Shown: positions 24,819 to 33,818 of the stretch, one piece after another
Layout of the letters: every line of letters begins with the position of its first letter
Numbering within the stretch: position 1 is the stretch's first letter
NCBI GenBank assembly: GCA_937922745.1
Contig: CALAJO010000161.1
Span: 1-33,856 of the forward strand
Length of the DNA stretch: 33,856 nt
Direction of reading: 5' to 3'
Source of the DNA: an uncultured cyanobacterium
GTDB taxonomy: Bacteria; Cyanobacteriota; Vampirovibrionia; Vampirovibrionales; JAGQHJ01
Translations under genes and position numbers: made by a program
The notes under the pieces: generated by a model
Seen by the model: only the letters and a program-made list of their open reading frames with translations
Told to the model about the DNA's origin: nothing
Databases searched by the model: none

Positions 24819-25934
24819 TTATTTGCCCAGGATGTATGTGTTGATGTCGTTCCACATAATCACGCACATCAGGCCGATAAGGGCGACGAAGCAGGCCTGG
24901 ATCATCTTCTCCTGCATTTCCTTCTTCATCGGTTTGCCCTTTAGCACCTCAATGGCCATAAACAGCAGGTGCCCGCCATCCAGCATCGGGATCGGCAGGA
25001 TGTTCATAACGGCAAGGATAACGCTAATCAGCGCCGTGATCACCAGCCCCTCTGAGATACCGAAGACCTGGATCATCTGGCCGCCTTGCTTGATGATGCC
25101 GACCGGGCCGGAAACCTCCTTGCCGCTGCGCTTGCCGGTAAAAATCTCGCCCATGGCCTGGAAGTTCATAATCATTTTTTCCTGTAGGAAGGTGTAAGCC
25201 TTTGTTACCACTTCCAGCGGGTTACGAACCGGCTCGTACTTATGGTGAAGCCCTAGCGCAACATCTATTTTCCCTTCATTATTAGGAACGATAGTCACAG
25301 CCTGTTGGCGGTTGTTGCGCTCCACCAATAGATCAACCGGTTTGCCCTTGTTTTCCTGCAAGGTCTGCACAAATTTATCCGGGTTAAGAACTTCTTCGTT
25401 GTTAATTTTCAGGAAGAGATCGCCGTTTTGCAGGCCTGCGGCCGCAGCCGGGGATTGATTCGAGAGAATTTCCTGGATTTTAATGTGGTAATCGCCAGGA
25501 TAACCCCATTTGGCAATCACAAAGACCATAATCAGGTAGCCCAAAATAAAATTGACCGTCACACCGGCAATGGCAATGGCGGCCCGCTGATGCACCGGCT
25601 TGTTCTCAAAGCGGCGCGGGGAGTTTTCAGGTACGTCGGAGGAGGGATCATCATCCGGGAAGGAAACATAACCGCCAAGTAATACAGGGTGAAGACAGAA
25701 GGTCGTTTCCCCGATTTTCTTTTCCAGCAGGGTAGGCCCAATGGGAAGCCCAAAACCAAAGCGCTCCACTTTAACGCCAACTTTTTTGGCGACAGCGAAG
25801 TGACCCAGCTCGTGTGCAATGACCAGAACGCTGATAAGGCCCACCATCAGCATATAACTGTCGAAGTTCGGGATGGCTTGGCTACCCCAGACGACGAGGC
25901 CGATGATAACGAGAATTGTGATTATTTGTTTCAT
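24819..25934 (-). CDS. rseP: Site-2 zinc metalloprotease RseP (M50)
   Basis: 371 aa, ATG 25934 behind AAGGGGA. It cleaves membrane-embedded substrates such as anti-sigma factors and signal-peptide remnants inside the inner membrane. Zinc site HELGH at 41-45 in the helix after the first membrane segment; second motif MNILPIPMLDGGHL near 310-325 with the conserved Asp. One PDZ domain is clear (ILSNQSPAAAAGLQNGDLFLKINNEEV), so it has a single PDZ rather than the two of E. coli RseP, as in many cyanobacterial and Gram-positive homologs. Four predicted membrane helices. Ends at the terminator at 24762-24792. Family assignment secure; substrate unknown. Confidence 0.95.
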   Translation of the reverse strand: MKQIITILVIIGLVVWGSQAIPNFDSYMLMVGLISVLVIAHELGHFAVAKKVGVKVERFGFGLPIGPTLLEKKIGETTFCLHPVLLGGYVSFPDDDPSSDVPENSPRRFENKPVHQRAAIAIAGVTVNFILGYLIMVFVIAKWGYPGDYHIKIQEILSNQSPAAAAGLQNGDLFLKINNEEVLNPDKFVQTLQENKGKPVDLLVERNNRQQAVTIVPNNEGKIDVALGLHHKYEPVRNPLEVVTKAYTFLQEKMIMNFQAMGEIFTGKRSGKEVSGPVGIIKQGGQMIQVFGISEGLVITALISVILAVMNILPIPMLDGGHLLFMAIEVLKGKPMKKEMQEKMIQACFVALIGLMCVIMWNDINTYILGK

Positions 25935-25995
25935 CAGTGGGAAAGTCCCCTTCTCATTTCAGGATAAAGTATTACTATTTTACACGATATCCCAC

Positions 25996-27084
25996 TTACA
26001 TCTGCGCGACAAGCAATTCCGCTATTTGCTGTAGCAGTTGCAAGGTTAAATAAAAGCCAATCCCAATGACCACAAAGCCGGAGTGCCACAGGCGTTGCCA
26101 GATTCCTGCCGGGGCGTGCGGTTTGTTGGCATAGCGACGGATTAGTTGCTCGCCGGCAGCGATGGCATTCTCAATTTGTGCCGGGGTAGGCGGCTTGGTG
26201 GTAAAAATTCGCTGCAACACAATCCCAATTTTCAGCCAGCCCTTGAAAAATACCACCAGACAAACGAGCGCCATGGCGATACCCAAAGGCCAGGGCTCAA
26301 AACTAATGGCTATCCAGTACGCCAGCTCAATCCCGAAGAAAAATACCATTAGGTTTGTCCCGCAGCGGTGATGCTCTTTCGACTGCGCCTTAACGTTATC
26401 CGCCGTCAAGGGCAAGCCCTTTTCCATCACAACAATGGTTTGGTGTTCTGCGGCATGCAGGCCGGATAGGGGGGATAAGCGAATCAATAAAAGCAGGATG
26501 GTAAAGACCAGCGTTCCATAAGTTACCAAGCCCAACTGCTGCGGCAGGGGCAGGTAAAACAAAGCCAACTGCACGGCCAGGTTGGCGAAAAAAATCAACA
26601 GGCCGAACAAGATCCCGGTTGCCAATAATCCTGGCCAGCCCGCACCTGCCGTATAAACCCCTGTGGAAAGGTAAACCCCCAAGGGCGTCGAAAGGCCCCC
26701 AATCCGGGGTAGGGTTACCTGGCTCTCCAACAGCTTGATCCATTCTGCGCGGCTGGCGCATAGACCGATGTAACAGCCAGTTTCGTCCAACAAGGGAATC
26801 CAGTTAAGTCGCGGATTCGCTTCAAAGAGATGCCGGGCGTGAGATACCGTGCCGGCATGCGGCAATGTTTCGGGTAACTGGATGGCAACTTCTGCACTGT
26901 TCAGGGACTTCAGGGAGGTCATTGCCCCTGCCACTTTGCCATCATCGTCTACTACCAGGGCAAACCCAAAATCGAGCATGGCGCTGGATAATTCCTGTAT
27001 CCCGGCAGTTTGCGGATACGCAGCCATCTCCACGGAAATGGCTTTGATCGGCAAGGAATCGAGGGAGGTTAAAGGCGATGACAT
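25996..27084 (-). CDS. CBS-like domain fused to a DUF1385 membrane protein
   Basis: 362 aa from ATG 27084; a TTG at 27099 would extend it by five. The N-terminal 130 residues look like a CBS pair (SSAMLDFGFALVVDDDGKVAGAMTSLKSLNS and FEANPRLNWIPLLDETGCYIGLCAS). The rest is DUF1385 (YqhQ-like): RIGGLSTPLGVYLSTGVYTAG, HAAEHQTIVVMEKG, KEHHRCGTNLMVFFFG and several membrane helices. The HxAEH and HHRCGT motifs could bind a metal, but the function of DUF1385 is unknown. CBS domains usually sense adenosine nucleotides, so the fusion suggests ligand control. It stands divergently from the GT-C-like gene. Confidence 0.82.
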   Translation of the reverse strand: MSSPLTSLDSLPIKAISVEMAAYPQTAGIQELSSAMLDFGFALVVDDDGKVAGAMTSLKSLNSAEVAIQLPETLPHAGTVSHARHLFEANPRLNWIPLLDETGCYIGLCASRAEWIKLLESQVTLPRIGGLSTPLGVYLSTGVYTAGAGWPGLLATGILFGLLIFFANLAVQLALFYLPLPQQLGLVTYGTLVFTILLLLIRLSPLSGLHAAEHQTIVVMEKGLPLTADNVKAQSKEHHRCGTNLMVFFFGIELAYWIAISFEPWPLGIAMALVCLVVFFKGWLKIGIVLQRIFTTKPPTPAQIENAIAAGEQLIRRYANKPHAPAGIWQRLWHSGFVVIGIGFYLTLQLLQQIAELLVAQM

Positions 27085-27216
27085 CACAATGCAGCTCAAA
27101 ACAAAACGCTTGAAGAAAATGGAGAAGATAAACCGGATGAAGGAGACGGCGCTCCGCTGAATGACCCCATCCTATGATATGGTAAAGGAAAGAGAGAATA
27201 AACAAGAGTGGACGGC

Positions 27217-28785
27217 ATGATTACGGAAGAAGCGATTCAGCAGCATGAGTTTGATGAAAAGCCGAATCTTTCCCGAAAGATAGCCCGCTGGATAATGTAC
27301 CTGGGGTTATGCGTCCTGTTTGGCCTGGCGTTGTCGCTCTACACCATGGCGATGAGCCGCAATGCCTTTACGTTCGACTTTGGTTGGCTGGTAAGGACAG
27401 GCGACGTCATCTTAAGGCTGGGCTATCTCCCCACGACAGATGTTTTCTCCTGGTCTAACGCAGAGCGGCCATGGGTTCTCTATCAATGGCTGTTTGAAGT
27501 CATGGTGTCCCTGGGGCATCAATTTTTTGGATTGCAGGGGTTAATGCGGGTCTTTATCGCCTCTGTTGTGCTGCTTTATGTTGGTTATCCTCTTTATACA
27601 GGGAAAAGACAGAATATCCCGTTGCTGTTTACGCTGTTTGTTTGCTCAATTGCAATACTAACTGCCACTGTAAACGTCAGCCTCAGGCCATTGATTATCT
27701 CAACGGTAATTATGCTGGTGCAGCATATCATCATCCATCGCCACAGGCAGGGTAAAACGTCGTTTAAAGCCGTAGCTTTTACCTTAATCCCAATTTATGC
27801 CCTTTGGGGAAATACGCATACCGGGGTTGTGCTGGGCTTTTTCGCCCTGCTCATGATGGCCGTCGGTGATCAAGTCGAACGCTGGGGATGGTATCGGTTT
27901 ACACCACAACGCCCGGAGCTGGAAGGACAGCCTCTGCCCTTTACCCGGTACGCCTTGCTGGCAGCCACGGCTTTTGGCGCCAGCCTGCTGAACCCATACG
28001 GTATTGGGATCTACACCTACCTGGCCGATCTGTCCTCGCAGGGGTTTTTAAACGACAAGATTATCGAACTGCAATCGCCCAACTTTCACGGGCTGCCGTT
28101 CCAGTTTTTCCTGGTGAACGTGGCCGTTGCCGTTATGCTGCTGACCCGTACCCGGAAAGTTTATGCAGCGCAAGACTTGGCCCTGCTCTTCTTTTTTATG
28201 GTCAATACCCTCTTCGTCCAGCGGTTTGTGGTGTGGACGTGCCTGTATTTCGTCCTCATCCTTCCCAAGGCGCTGGCACATGCCTGGGACGAAATTCGTG
28301 ATCGCCATCGGGCAATGGATGGGATTTTGTCGGGTTTTAACGCTTTCCGGCCGGTGATTGTTTCCATGTTGTTCGTTGCCATGGCAGCCTACCTTGCCGC
28401 CCCCCAGTTTTTCCCAAAAATCCGGCCGGGACAGTGTGTCAGGGTACTCAAAGGGATTAATGCCTACCAGAAGCTCAAGCGCCCGGACGATAAGCTGTTG
28501 AACGACTCTGACACCGGCAGTTGCATGATTTATTACTATCCTAACCAAAAGGTGTTTATCGATACCCGGTTTGACTTTTATGGCGGCCAGTTTGTGCAGG
28601 AGCAGCACGAGGCCAATTCCATGATCAGCAATTGGGAAGGCTTTCTCAGGAAATGGCAGATCAATACCATCCTCCTCAAGAAGACCTGGCCCTTAACGCG
28701 ATACCTGGCCGCAGACGGATCGTATATCAAACTGTACGAAGATCGGCATATGATGATTTTGCGGAAAAAAGCGCAGGGGAATTGA
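27217..28785 (+). CDS. GT-C-like polytopic membrane protein
   Basis: 522 aa from ATG 27217 with GTGGA upstream; an in-frame GTG at 27208 is possible. About ten hydrophobic segments. The first outer loop has the acidic/aromatic signature FDFGWLVRTGDVILRLGYLPTTDVFSW followed by PWVLYQWLFE, as in lipid-linked sugar transferases of the GT-C fold, where the Asp is the likely catalytic or metal residue. The C-terminal 120 residues form a non-membrane domain (YPNQKVFIDTRFDFYGGQF). Probably transfers a sugar from a polyprenyl-phosphate donor at the outer face of the inner membrane. Acceptor unknown. Its end is 32 nt from the promoter of the following TPR gene. Confidence 0.7.
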   Translation: MITEEAIQQHEFDEKPNLSRKIARWIMYLGLCVLFGLALSLYTMAMSRNAFTFDFGWLVRTGDVILRLGYLPTTDVFSWSNAERPWVLYQWLFEVMVSLGHQFFGLQGLMRVFIASVVLLYVGYPLYTGKRQNIPLLFTLFVCSIAILTATVNVSLRPLIISTVIMLVQHIIIHRHRQGKTSFKAVAFTLIPIYALWGNTHTGVVLGFFALLMMAVGDQVERWGWYRFTPQRPELEGQPLPFTRYALLAATAFGASLLNPYGIGIYTYLADLSSQGFLNDKIIELQSPNFHGLPFQFFLVNVAVAVMLLTRTRKVYAAQDLALLFFFMVNTLFVQRFVVWTCLYFVLILPKALAHAWDEIRDRHRAMDGILSGFNAFRPVIVSMLFVAMAAYLAAPQFFPKIRPGQCVRVLKGINAYQKLKRPDDKLLNDSDTGSCMIYYYPNQKVFIDTRFDFYGGQFVQEQHEANSMISNWEGFLRKWQINTILLKKTWPLTRYLAADGSYIKLYEDRHMMILRKKAQGN

Positions 28786-28793
28786 GATTTCTT

Positions 28794-28822
28794 TTTTCAT
28801 TAGATCGGTTTTTCGGTAGAAT
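28794..28822 (+). promoter_or_regulatory. Promoter of the exported TPR gene
   Basis: TTTTCA (28794-28799), 17 nt, TAGAAT (28817-28822). Transcription would start near 28829, which makes ATG 28856 (GAGAAG, 9 nt upstream) a better start than ATG 28829. Confidence 0.55.
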
Positions 28823-28855
28823 AGGGTGATGAAATTTCAAGAGAAGATTTTGCCC

Positions 28856-29908
28856 ATGATGCTGCTTGGATCGATGCGAAAACAGATGTTTACCGGCCTG
28901 GTTTTGGGAGGCTTGCTTTTAAGCCAGGCGCTACCAGCCCAAGCCTTCTTGGCCGTGCCGAATATGAAGCAGCAACAGGCCCGAATGGCGACCAGTCTCT
29001 ATTATCAATCTGCCTTGCAACTGGCGCGTTATGGTGGCCTGGACATTTCCACCAATCTCATCGAGAAAGCCTACCGACTGAACCCCGACGATATTGAGTA
29101 CGGGTTAACCTACGGAGAATTTTTGCGTTTGCAGGGGCGTTTTGAGGAAGCCCTTGCGGTGTATGGCACCATGAAAAGCCAGTTTTCAGATCCGCTCTCT
29201 CAACTGCTGCTGAATTACCACGTTTCCCTTGTCCATGAGAAAAAGGGAAACCTGCAACAGGCCATCCAGGTAATGGAAGAGAAACTGGCTCCGAATGAGG
29301 AGATGGTGCCATCCGGCTATTTCTTCCGTTTAGGAGTGCTTTATGCGCGCTTGGGGCAATACCATTTAACCCGTGTCTACAGCGAAAAGACGTTGCAACT
29401 GTCTCCGGATTCCGCAGAGGCCTGGAACAACCTGGGCTATAGCCTGGCCAAGCTGGGGGAATTTCCGGCCGGATACGATGCCGTGAAAAAGTCGCTGGAG
29501 CTGGAGCCAAACAACCCGAACGCCTTGGACAGCATGGGCTACATCCTGTTTAATATGGGTAAATTCGAGGAATCTATCGCCGAGTACGAAAAGGCAATCC
29601 AGATGGATCCGAAAATGGCGGACAGTTTTCTCTACCTCGGTAAATCCTACGAGGCGACTCAAACATGGGAAAAAGCGGTTGCGGCCTATGAACAGTTTAT
29701 TGCGTTAACGGACGATCTGCTCCAGAAGAACCAAGTGCAAAGCCATCTGGATGCCTTGCGATTAAAGGTCATCCAGACAAACAAACCAACCCAGCTGATC
29801 ATGCCTGCGCAGCAGCCGGTTTTTAACCAGTTCAGCGACAAGCGCCAACCCCTGAGCCAACCTATGGAGCCGTTGCCGTCCGGCCCGAAAACCGGAATGC
29901 TGGAATAA
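28856..29908 (+). CDS. Exported TPR-repeat protein
   Basis: 350 aa from ATG 28856, chosen because the promoter-based start site lies near 28829 and GAGAAG precedes this ATG; GTG 28826 and ATG 28829/28874 are also in frame. Signal peptide: MRKQ, then MFTGLVLGGLLLSQALP, with a cleavage site near AQA-FLA. The rest has about seven TPR units, clearest at AEAWNNLGYSLAKLGEFPAGYDAVKKSLELEPNNP and the next unit. Such proteins act as scaffolds in the periplasm or at the outer membrane. The C-terminal 50 residues are Pro/Gln-rich and disordered. It precedes aroK by 19 nt, so all three may form an operon. Confidence 0.85.
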   Translation: MMLLGSMRKQMFTGLVLGGLLLSQALPAQAFLAVPNMKQQQARMATSLYYQSALQLARYGGLDISTNLIEKAYRLNPDDIEYGLTYGEFLRLQGRFEEALAVYGTMKSQFSDPLSQLLLNYHVSLVHEKKGNLQQAIQVMEEKLAPNEEMVPSGYFFRLGVLYARLGQYHLTRVYSEKTLQLSPDSAEAWNNLGYSLAKLGEFPAGYDAVKKSLELEPNNPNALDSMGYILFNMGKFEESIAEYEKAIQMDPKMADSFLYLGKSYEATQTWEKAVAAYEQFIALTDDLLQKNQVQSHLDALRLKVIQTNKPTQLIMPAQQPVFNQFSDKRQPLSQPMEPLPSGPKTGMLE

Positions 29909-29927
29909 AGGGTCACGGCACACTTCA

Positions 29928-30461
29928 ATGGGTAACCGCAAAAACAACCTTATCTATTTAATCGGCTACATGGGTGCCGGGAAATCCACCATTGGCAAGA
30001 AGCTCGCCTTCTCGCTGGGCTACCAGTTTGTGGATACCGATAAGTACCTGGAAAAGAAGTTCCAGAAGCGCATGTCTGAAATATTCGAGGCGGTTGGCGA
30101 AACGGCCTTCCGGCAGGAAGAGGAAAAGCTGATTGAACGAATGTCCCAAAAGTCAAAAATGATCGTGTCTACCGGAGGCGGAACGTTAACCCGGCTGGAA
30201 ACTTTCTATACGGCCCAGCGCTCCGGCCTGCTGATTTATCTGAAAGCGCCGTTGGAGGTCTTGTTCGAACGCACCATCTTCAGCGCCAAGGACAGACCCC
30301 TGTTAAACGTCCCCAATGCAGAGGAACGCTTCAGACGCCGGTTTAAAACGCGAGAGCCCTACTACCTCAAGGCGGATTTTACGGTTGAAACCGGACATCG
30401 CCCTTCGGAAGAAGTGGTAAAGGAAATTGTGGCATGGATACGCGAACAACAGTCACAATAA
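29928..30461 (+). CDS. aroK: Shikimate kinase
   Basis: 177 aa. Phosphorylates shikimate to shikimate 3-phosphate with ATP, step five of the chorismate pathway. Walker A GYMGAGKST at 13-21, the DTDKYLE acidic pair for Mg/shikimate, STGGGT near residue 84, and the lid arginine in DRPLL. Complete and of usual length. Its stop lies 28 nt inside aroB, which indicates coupled translation. Confidence 0.97.
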   Translation: MGNRKNNLIYLIGYMGAGKSTIGKKLAFSLGYQFVDTDKYLEKKFQKRMSEIFEAVGETAFRQEEEKLIERMSQKSKMIVSTGGGTLTRLETFYTAQRSGLLIYLKAPLEVLFERTIFSAKDRPLLNVPNAEERFRRRFKTREPYYLKADFTVETGHRPSEEVVKEIVAWIREQQSQ

Positions 30462-31537
30462 CCGAAGCAGCCCATGCCTATCCCATCATCGCCGGGGAGC
30501 GACTGCTTTCCCGTCTTGGGGATATTCTGCTGGAAACATTGCCGGACACGCGCAAGGTTTTCATTGTCACGGATGAGAACGTGGCGCCCATTTATCTCAA
30601 TTTGGTGCGTCGCGCGCTGGAAAAGGCAGGCCTGGAAACTTACCATGCCCTACTGCCTGCCGGAGAGCAAGCCAAAACCCTGGACAGCATCACGATGCTG
30701 TATGATGAGGCCCTCGCAGCGGTCTTAAAACGCAAGGATTTGATCCTGGCATTAGGCGGCGGCATTGTGGGGGACATTACCGGCTTTTTTGCCGCGACTT
30801 ACCTTCGGGGCGTACCGTTTGTGCAAGTGCCCACAACGCTTCTGGCCCAGGTGGATGCCTCAGTCGGTGGGAAGGTTGCGGTCAACTGGAAAAGCCTGAA
30901 AAATATGATCGGCGCATTTTACCACCCGCATGCGGTGCTGATTGACACGTATACGTTGGACTCCTTGCCCAAACGGGAGTTGGCGGGCGGGATGGCGGAA
31001 GTCATCAAGTATGGCTGCATCGAAAAATCCATTCCGCAAGCGGCCCCAGGCCCATCCATCATGTCGATGCTCCTCCAGGCGGAAGGCCCCCATGAACTGG
31101 CAATGGACACGCTGGTCATCCGGTGCTGCGAGCTGAAGGCCGCCGTAGTCCAGGCCGATCCGCAGGAACGGTTCGGCGTAAGGGAAATCCTGAACCTGGG
31201 ACACACATTTGCCCATGCCTACGAAACCTTATCACAAGGGGCCATTAACCATGGCGAGGCGGTATCCATAGGCATGGTTAAAGCATTTTGCCTGGCGGCC
31301 TTACAAAATGCCATCCCAACGGAGAGTGTGAACACCCTCGTGGGCTTGCTGGAGCGGTACAATTTGCCGGTCGAGTCACCTGTGCCTTACACCAAAAGCG
31401 AAATTCTGGATATCATGCAAACGGACAAGAAAATGGTCAATCCCGGAGAGTATCGCCTTGTGCTGCCGTACGATGAAATGGGATATGTCCACGTGCTGGA
31501 CAGCGTGCCGGAGGCCAATATTCTGAGTGTGCTTTAA
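30434..31537 (+). CDS. aroB: 3-Dehydroquinate synthase
   Basis: 367 aa. Converts DAHP to 3-dehydroquinate with NAD+ and a divalent metal, step two of the chorismate pathway. Visible blocks: LALGGGIVGDITGFFAATYLRG (NAD-binding), VPTTLLAQVDASVGGK, and metal ligands in GGMAEVIKYG, NLGHTFAHA and NHGEAVSIG. The part between KYG and the zinc-binding His holds a short insert (IPQAAPGPSIM). The active-site residues are intact. Overlaps aroK by 28 nt; no clear terminator follows. Confidence 0.96.
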   Translation: MDTRTTVTITEAAHAYPIIAGERLLSRLGDILLETLPDTRKVFIVTDENVAPIYLNLVRRALEKAGLETYHALLPAGEQAKTLDSITMLYDEALAAVLKRKDLILALGGGIVGDITGFFAATYLRGVPFVQVPTTLLAQVDASVGGKVAVNWKSLKNMIGAFYHPHAVLIDTYTLDSLPKRELAGGMAEVIKYGCIEKSIPQAAPGPSIMSMLLQAEGPHELAMDTLVIRCCELKAAVVQADPQERFGVREILNLGHTFAHAYETLSQGAINHGEAVSIGMVKAFCLAALQNAIPTESVNTLVGLLERYNLPVESPVPYTKSEILDIMQTDKKMVNPGEYRLVLPYDEMGYVHVLDSVPEANILSVL

Positions 31538-31748
31538 AAGCAGCCTCTAGCATGCTATTCAATACGAAACACCATTGATAGTACTACCCAAACTCATCTA
31601 CGAAGCAGGTCACAATAACCGCCTTCCCAGTCGAAAATACTGACAAATCAAAGAGGGATACAATTAACGTTATTGTCAAGACAGTTATATTATGGTCCAG
31701 ACCCTATACACCTTCTATATCGCTCAAAACCGTTCTCGCTCATGAGAA

Positions 31749-31782
31749 ATTACCAAAGTGGGTAATACAAAACCAGGTTTTG
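31749..31782. repeat. Two adjacent small hairpins in the 31538-31847 gap
   Basis: ATTACC/GGTAAT (31749-31754, 31761-31766) and CAAAAC/GTTTTG (31768-31773, 31777-31782). They stand 66 nt before the small gene at 31848 and could form its leader. The remaining 310-nt gap shows no gene and no convincing promoter. Confidence 0.35.
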
Positions 31783-31847
31783 CTGGCCTAACATAAAGCG
31801 CATAAATTGACTTGGGCGGGCAATTACAAAATAAAGGGCGATTGCGA

Positions 31848-32039
31848 ATGTCTTCAACTGAAAAGCTATTGGCGATGACAGACAAGGAAAGATTGATACA
31901 GTACGGTTATGAACCCCATCATATCCTTGAAATGGAAGATGGTACGGCTACACTAGACCTGGAAATGATTAGAAAGGAGCGAATCATTAAGCCGCTTCAG
32001 GAAAAAATGGATCGGCTTTCGATTCTGGCCAGAAATTAA
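31848..32039 (+). CDS. Small helical protein, unknown function
   Basis: 63 aa from ATG 31848 with AAGGG 9 nt upstream; the frame is open from a TTG at 31812, which lacks such a site. The sequence is charged (TDKERLIQYGYEP, MIRKERIIKPLQEKMDRL) with a helical C-terminal half. No membrane segment or metal motif. Family not recognised. It stands alone between aroB and a hairpin at 32060-32091. Confidence 0.6.
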   Translation: MSSTEKLLAMTDKERLIQYGYEPHHILEMEDGTATLDLEMIRKERIIKPLQEKMDRLSILARN

Positions 32040-32059
32040 AAAAGGCAGTATAAAAACGT

Positions 32060-32091
32060 CTAACCGCCTTAGAAGTATCTGAGGCGGTTAG
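32060..32091. terminator. Hairpin between the 31848 gene and the Ala-rich coiled-coil gene
   Basis: CTAACCGCCT (32060-32069) pairs with AGGCGGTTAG (32082-32091), extended inward to a 14-bp stem with a 4-nt loop. On the minus strand it is followed by TTTTT, giving a good terminator for the coiled-coil gene; on the plus strand the T-run is weak. Confidence 0.65.
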
Positions 32092-32243
32092 CTATTGTTA
32101 CTTAACAGACCGGGCATGAATAATGAGACACACACAAACTATAAAGCGCTCAAACGGTGTGGCTCGCCCCGGTCTGCGCTAGACTTTAAGCAATTCTATT
32201 AATATAAAAACGAGTTTGATTCCAAAATTGCCATTGAATTTGT

Positions 32244-32663
32244 TTAAGCAGAGCGTGCCGCATTCCAGGCACTGTCCGCCTGAGATCGATAGGTCTGCTC
32301 TTGCGAATTTAAGGCTGCCGCATCCCGTTGCGCAGCAATAGCCTCTGCCCTGGCCGCCCTTGCCCTATCGGCTTCATCCCTTGCCCTGGCAGCTTCATCT
32401 GCCGCCCTTGCGGCTTCTGCGCGCTCCCTGTTTGCCGCGGCCAATGCGGCAGCCCGGTCGCTATACGCGTCTTTAAAACGATTGGAACCTTGCAAGCCTG
32501 GCAGGGGTTGCTGGGGATAAAACGGCTGTCGGGTATTCACGGGAGAATTGACCACCGGCTGGCTCAACAAGTCTTGCTGCCACATACTATTTGCATTTAT
32601 GGTTCGGCCAGGCCGTTGCAACGTTCTCAGCGGGATATACCCGGAAGAAACACCAATCAGCAT
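32244..32663 (-). CDS. Ala-rich coiled-coil protein, unknown function
   Basis: 139 aa, ATG 32663 with AGGAGA upstream at good spacing. The N-terminal 60 residues are Pro/Gln/Asn-rich. Residues about 68-130 form one long helix of Ala, Arg, Asp and Glu (RAAALAAANRERAEAARAADE and similar heptads), expected to be a coiled coil. No signal peptide. It may be a structural or surface-associated protein; nothing identifies a family. Low-complexity codon use is explained by the repeat. Confidence 0.65.
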   Translation of the reverse strand: MLIGVSSGYIPLRTLQRPGRTINANSMWQQDLLSQPVVNSPVNTRQPFYPQQPLPGLQGSNRFKDAYSDRAAALAAANRERAEAARAADEAARARDEADRARAARAEAIAAQRDAAALNSQEQTYRSQADSAWNAARSA

Positions 32664-32759
32664 TGCTCAATCTCCTATGTAAGTGCATTGCAAATATTTT
32701 AGAAGATCTGTCTGCCAGGGCGGATCGAGCAGGTATCTACAAGCAACCGGGTCAGATGG

Positions 32760-33818
32760 CTAATTAGGGGATGCTTTGGTCTCCCAACGTCGAGGTGCAT
32801 TGGAAAATCGCAGATCATTGAGGAGTAGCCTTACCCATTGACGAACCTGTATCAGATGCTGGCTGACTTGGTAAGGCAGGTAGGTTCTGGCAATAAGTTG
32901 TGGCGCACGCTGGAACCAGTCTTGCAGACAAATATTTCGGTTTTCAATCGCCATAAACAGAATATCGCGAGTGATATCCGGACGCTCCAGAATCAGCCAT
33001 TCTCGCGCCAGGTAATAGTATCCTTCCAGTGTAGCCTTGGAACGGTATGCCTTTAAATGAGAAGGCAGCTTGGGATTGGAGAAAATCCGACTCATAATGA
33101 TAAGATGACTTTTAATCAGCCGATCCAACTTTTGTGGCGCCTTGCTGAGGCTTCCCAGATGCATCCGGTACTGATAGATATAGGCTGGAATTGCCTTGAT
33201 TTGATCATGTCCTTCCAGAAAAAGGCGCATAATAAAGTCCCAATCTTCCGGCCCACAAAGTTCCTCATCAAACTGGCCTATCCGTTCAACCGTCTCCCGG
33301 CGGATGAGATAACACGGCAAGGTGCAGACGATATATCCCATCAGCAGGTTGTGCCAACTGTTTTCGTAACCCACGGGCAACCCGTATGCGCCGGAATGTT
33401 GGGTCAATCGCTGATGAGTGGATAGAGCCCGCCCGTTTTCATCAATATGGGTACGGAACCCATGGACCGCATTAAGGTAAGGATCGGCTTCCATGGCTTC
33501 CTTCAGGGTTTTCAGCGCATCCGGGTAATAGCAGTCATCCGCATCTAAAAACGCGATATATTTTCCACCGGCCATACTCAACCCTGCGTTTCTTACCCCC
33601 GCGGGCGATCCAATTCGCTCGACCCGCCGATAATGGATTCTGCTATCGCTAAACCGGGCCACTTGCTCCTGTGTGTCATCTGTCGACGCGTCATCAATGA
33701 CGATCAGCTCCCACCGCGTCTCCGTCTGCCGGAGAACGGAGGAAACGGCGGCATGAATATATGGCCCTGCATTATATGCCGGCATAATAATGGAAATCAG
33801 AGGTTGATGTTTATCCAT
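32760..33818 (-). CDS. Family 2 glycosyltransferase
   Basis: 352 aa from ATG 33818, with GGGAG 7 nt upstream; a TTG at 33824 is in frame. GT-A fold start ISIIMPAYNAGPYI, VIDDASTDDT (nucleotide-binding Asp pair) and FLDADDCYYPDA (DXD-type metal site). Adds a sugar from a nucleotide donor, typically in surface polysaccharide synthesis. The C-terminal 120 residues are helical, as is common. The gene upstream of it lies outside the window, so its cluster cannot be judged. Confidence 0.93.
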   Translation of the reverse strand: MDKHQPLISIIMPAYNAGPYIHAAVSSVLRQTETRWELIVIDDASTDDTQEQVARFSDSRIHYRRVERIGSPAGVRNAGLSMAGGKYIAFLDADDCYYPDALKTLKEAMEADPYLNAVHGFRTHIDENGRALSTHQRLTQHSGAYGLPVGYENSWHNLLMGYIVCTLPCYLIRRETVERIGQFDEELCGPEDWDFIMRLFLEGHDQIKAIPAYIYQYRMHLGSLSKAPQKLDRLIKSHLIIMSRIFSNPKLPSHLKAYRSKATLEGYYYLAREWLILERPDITRDILFMAIENRNICLQDWFQRAPQLIARTYLPYQVSQHLIQVRQWVRLLLNDLRFSNAPRRWETKASPN

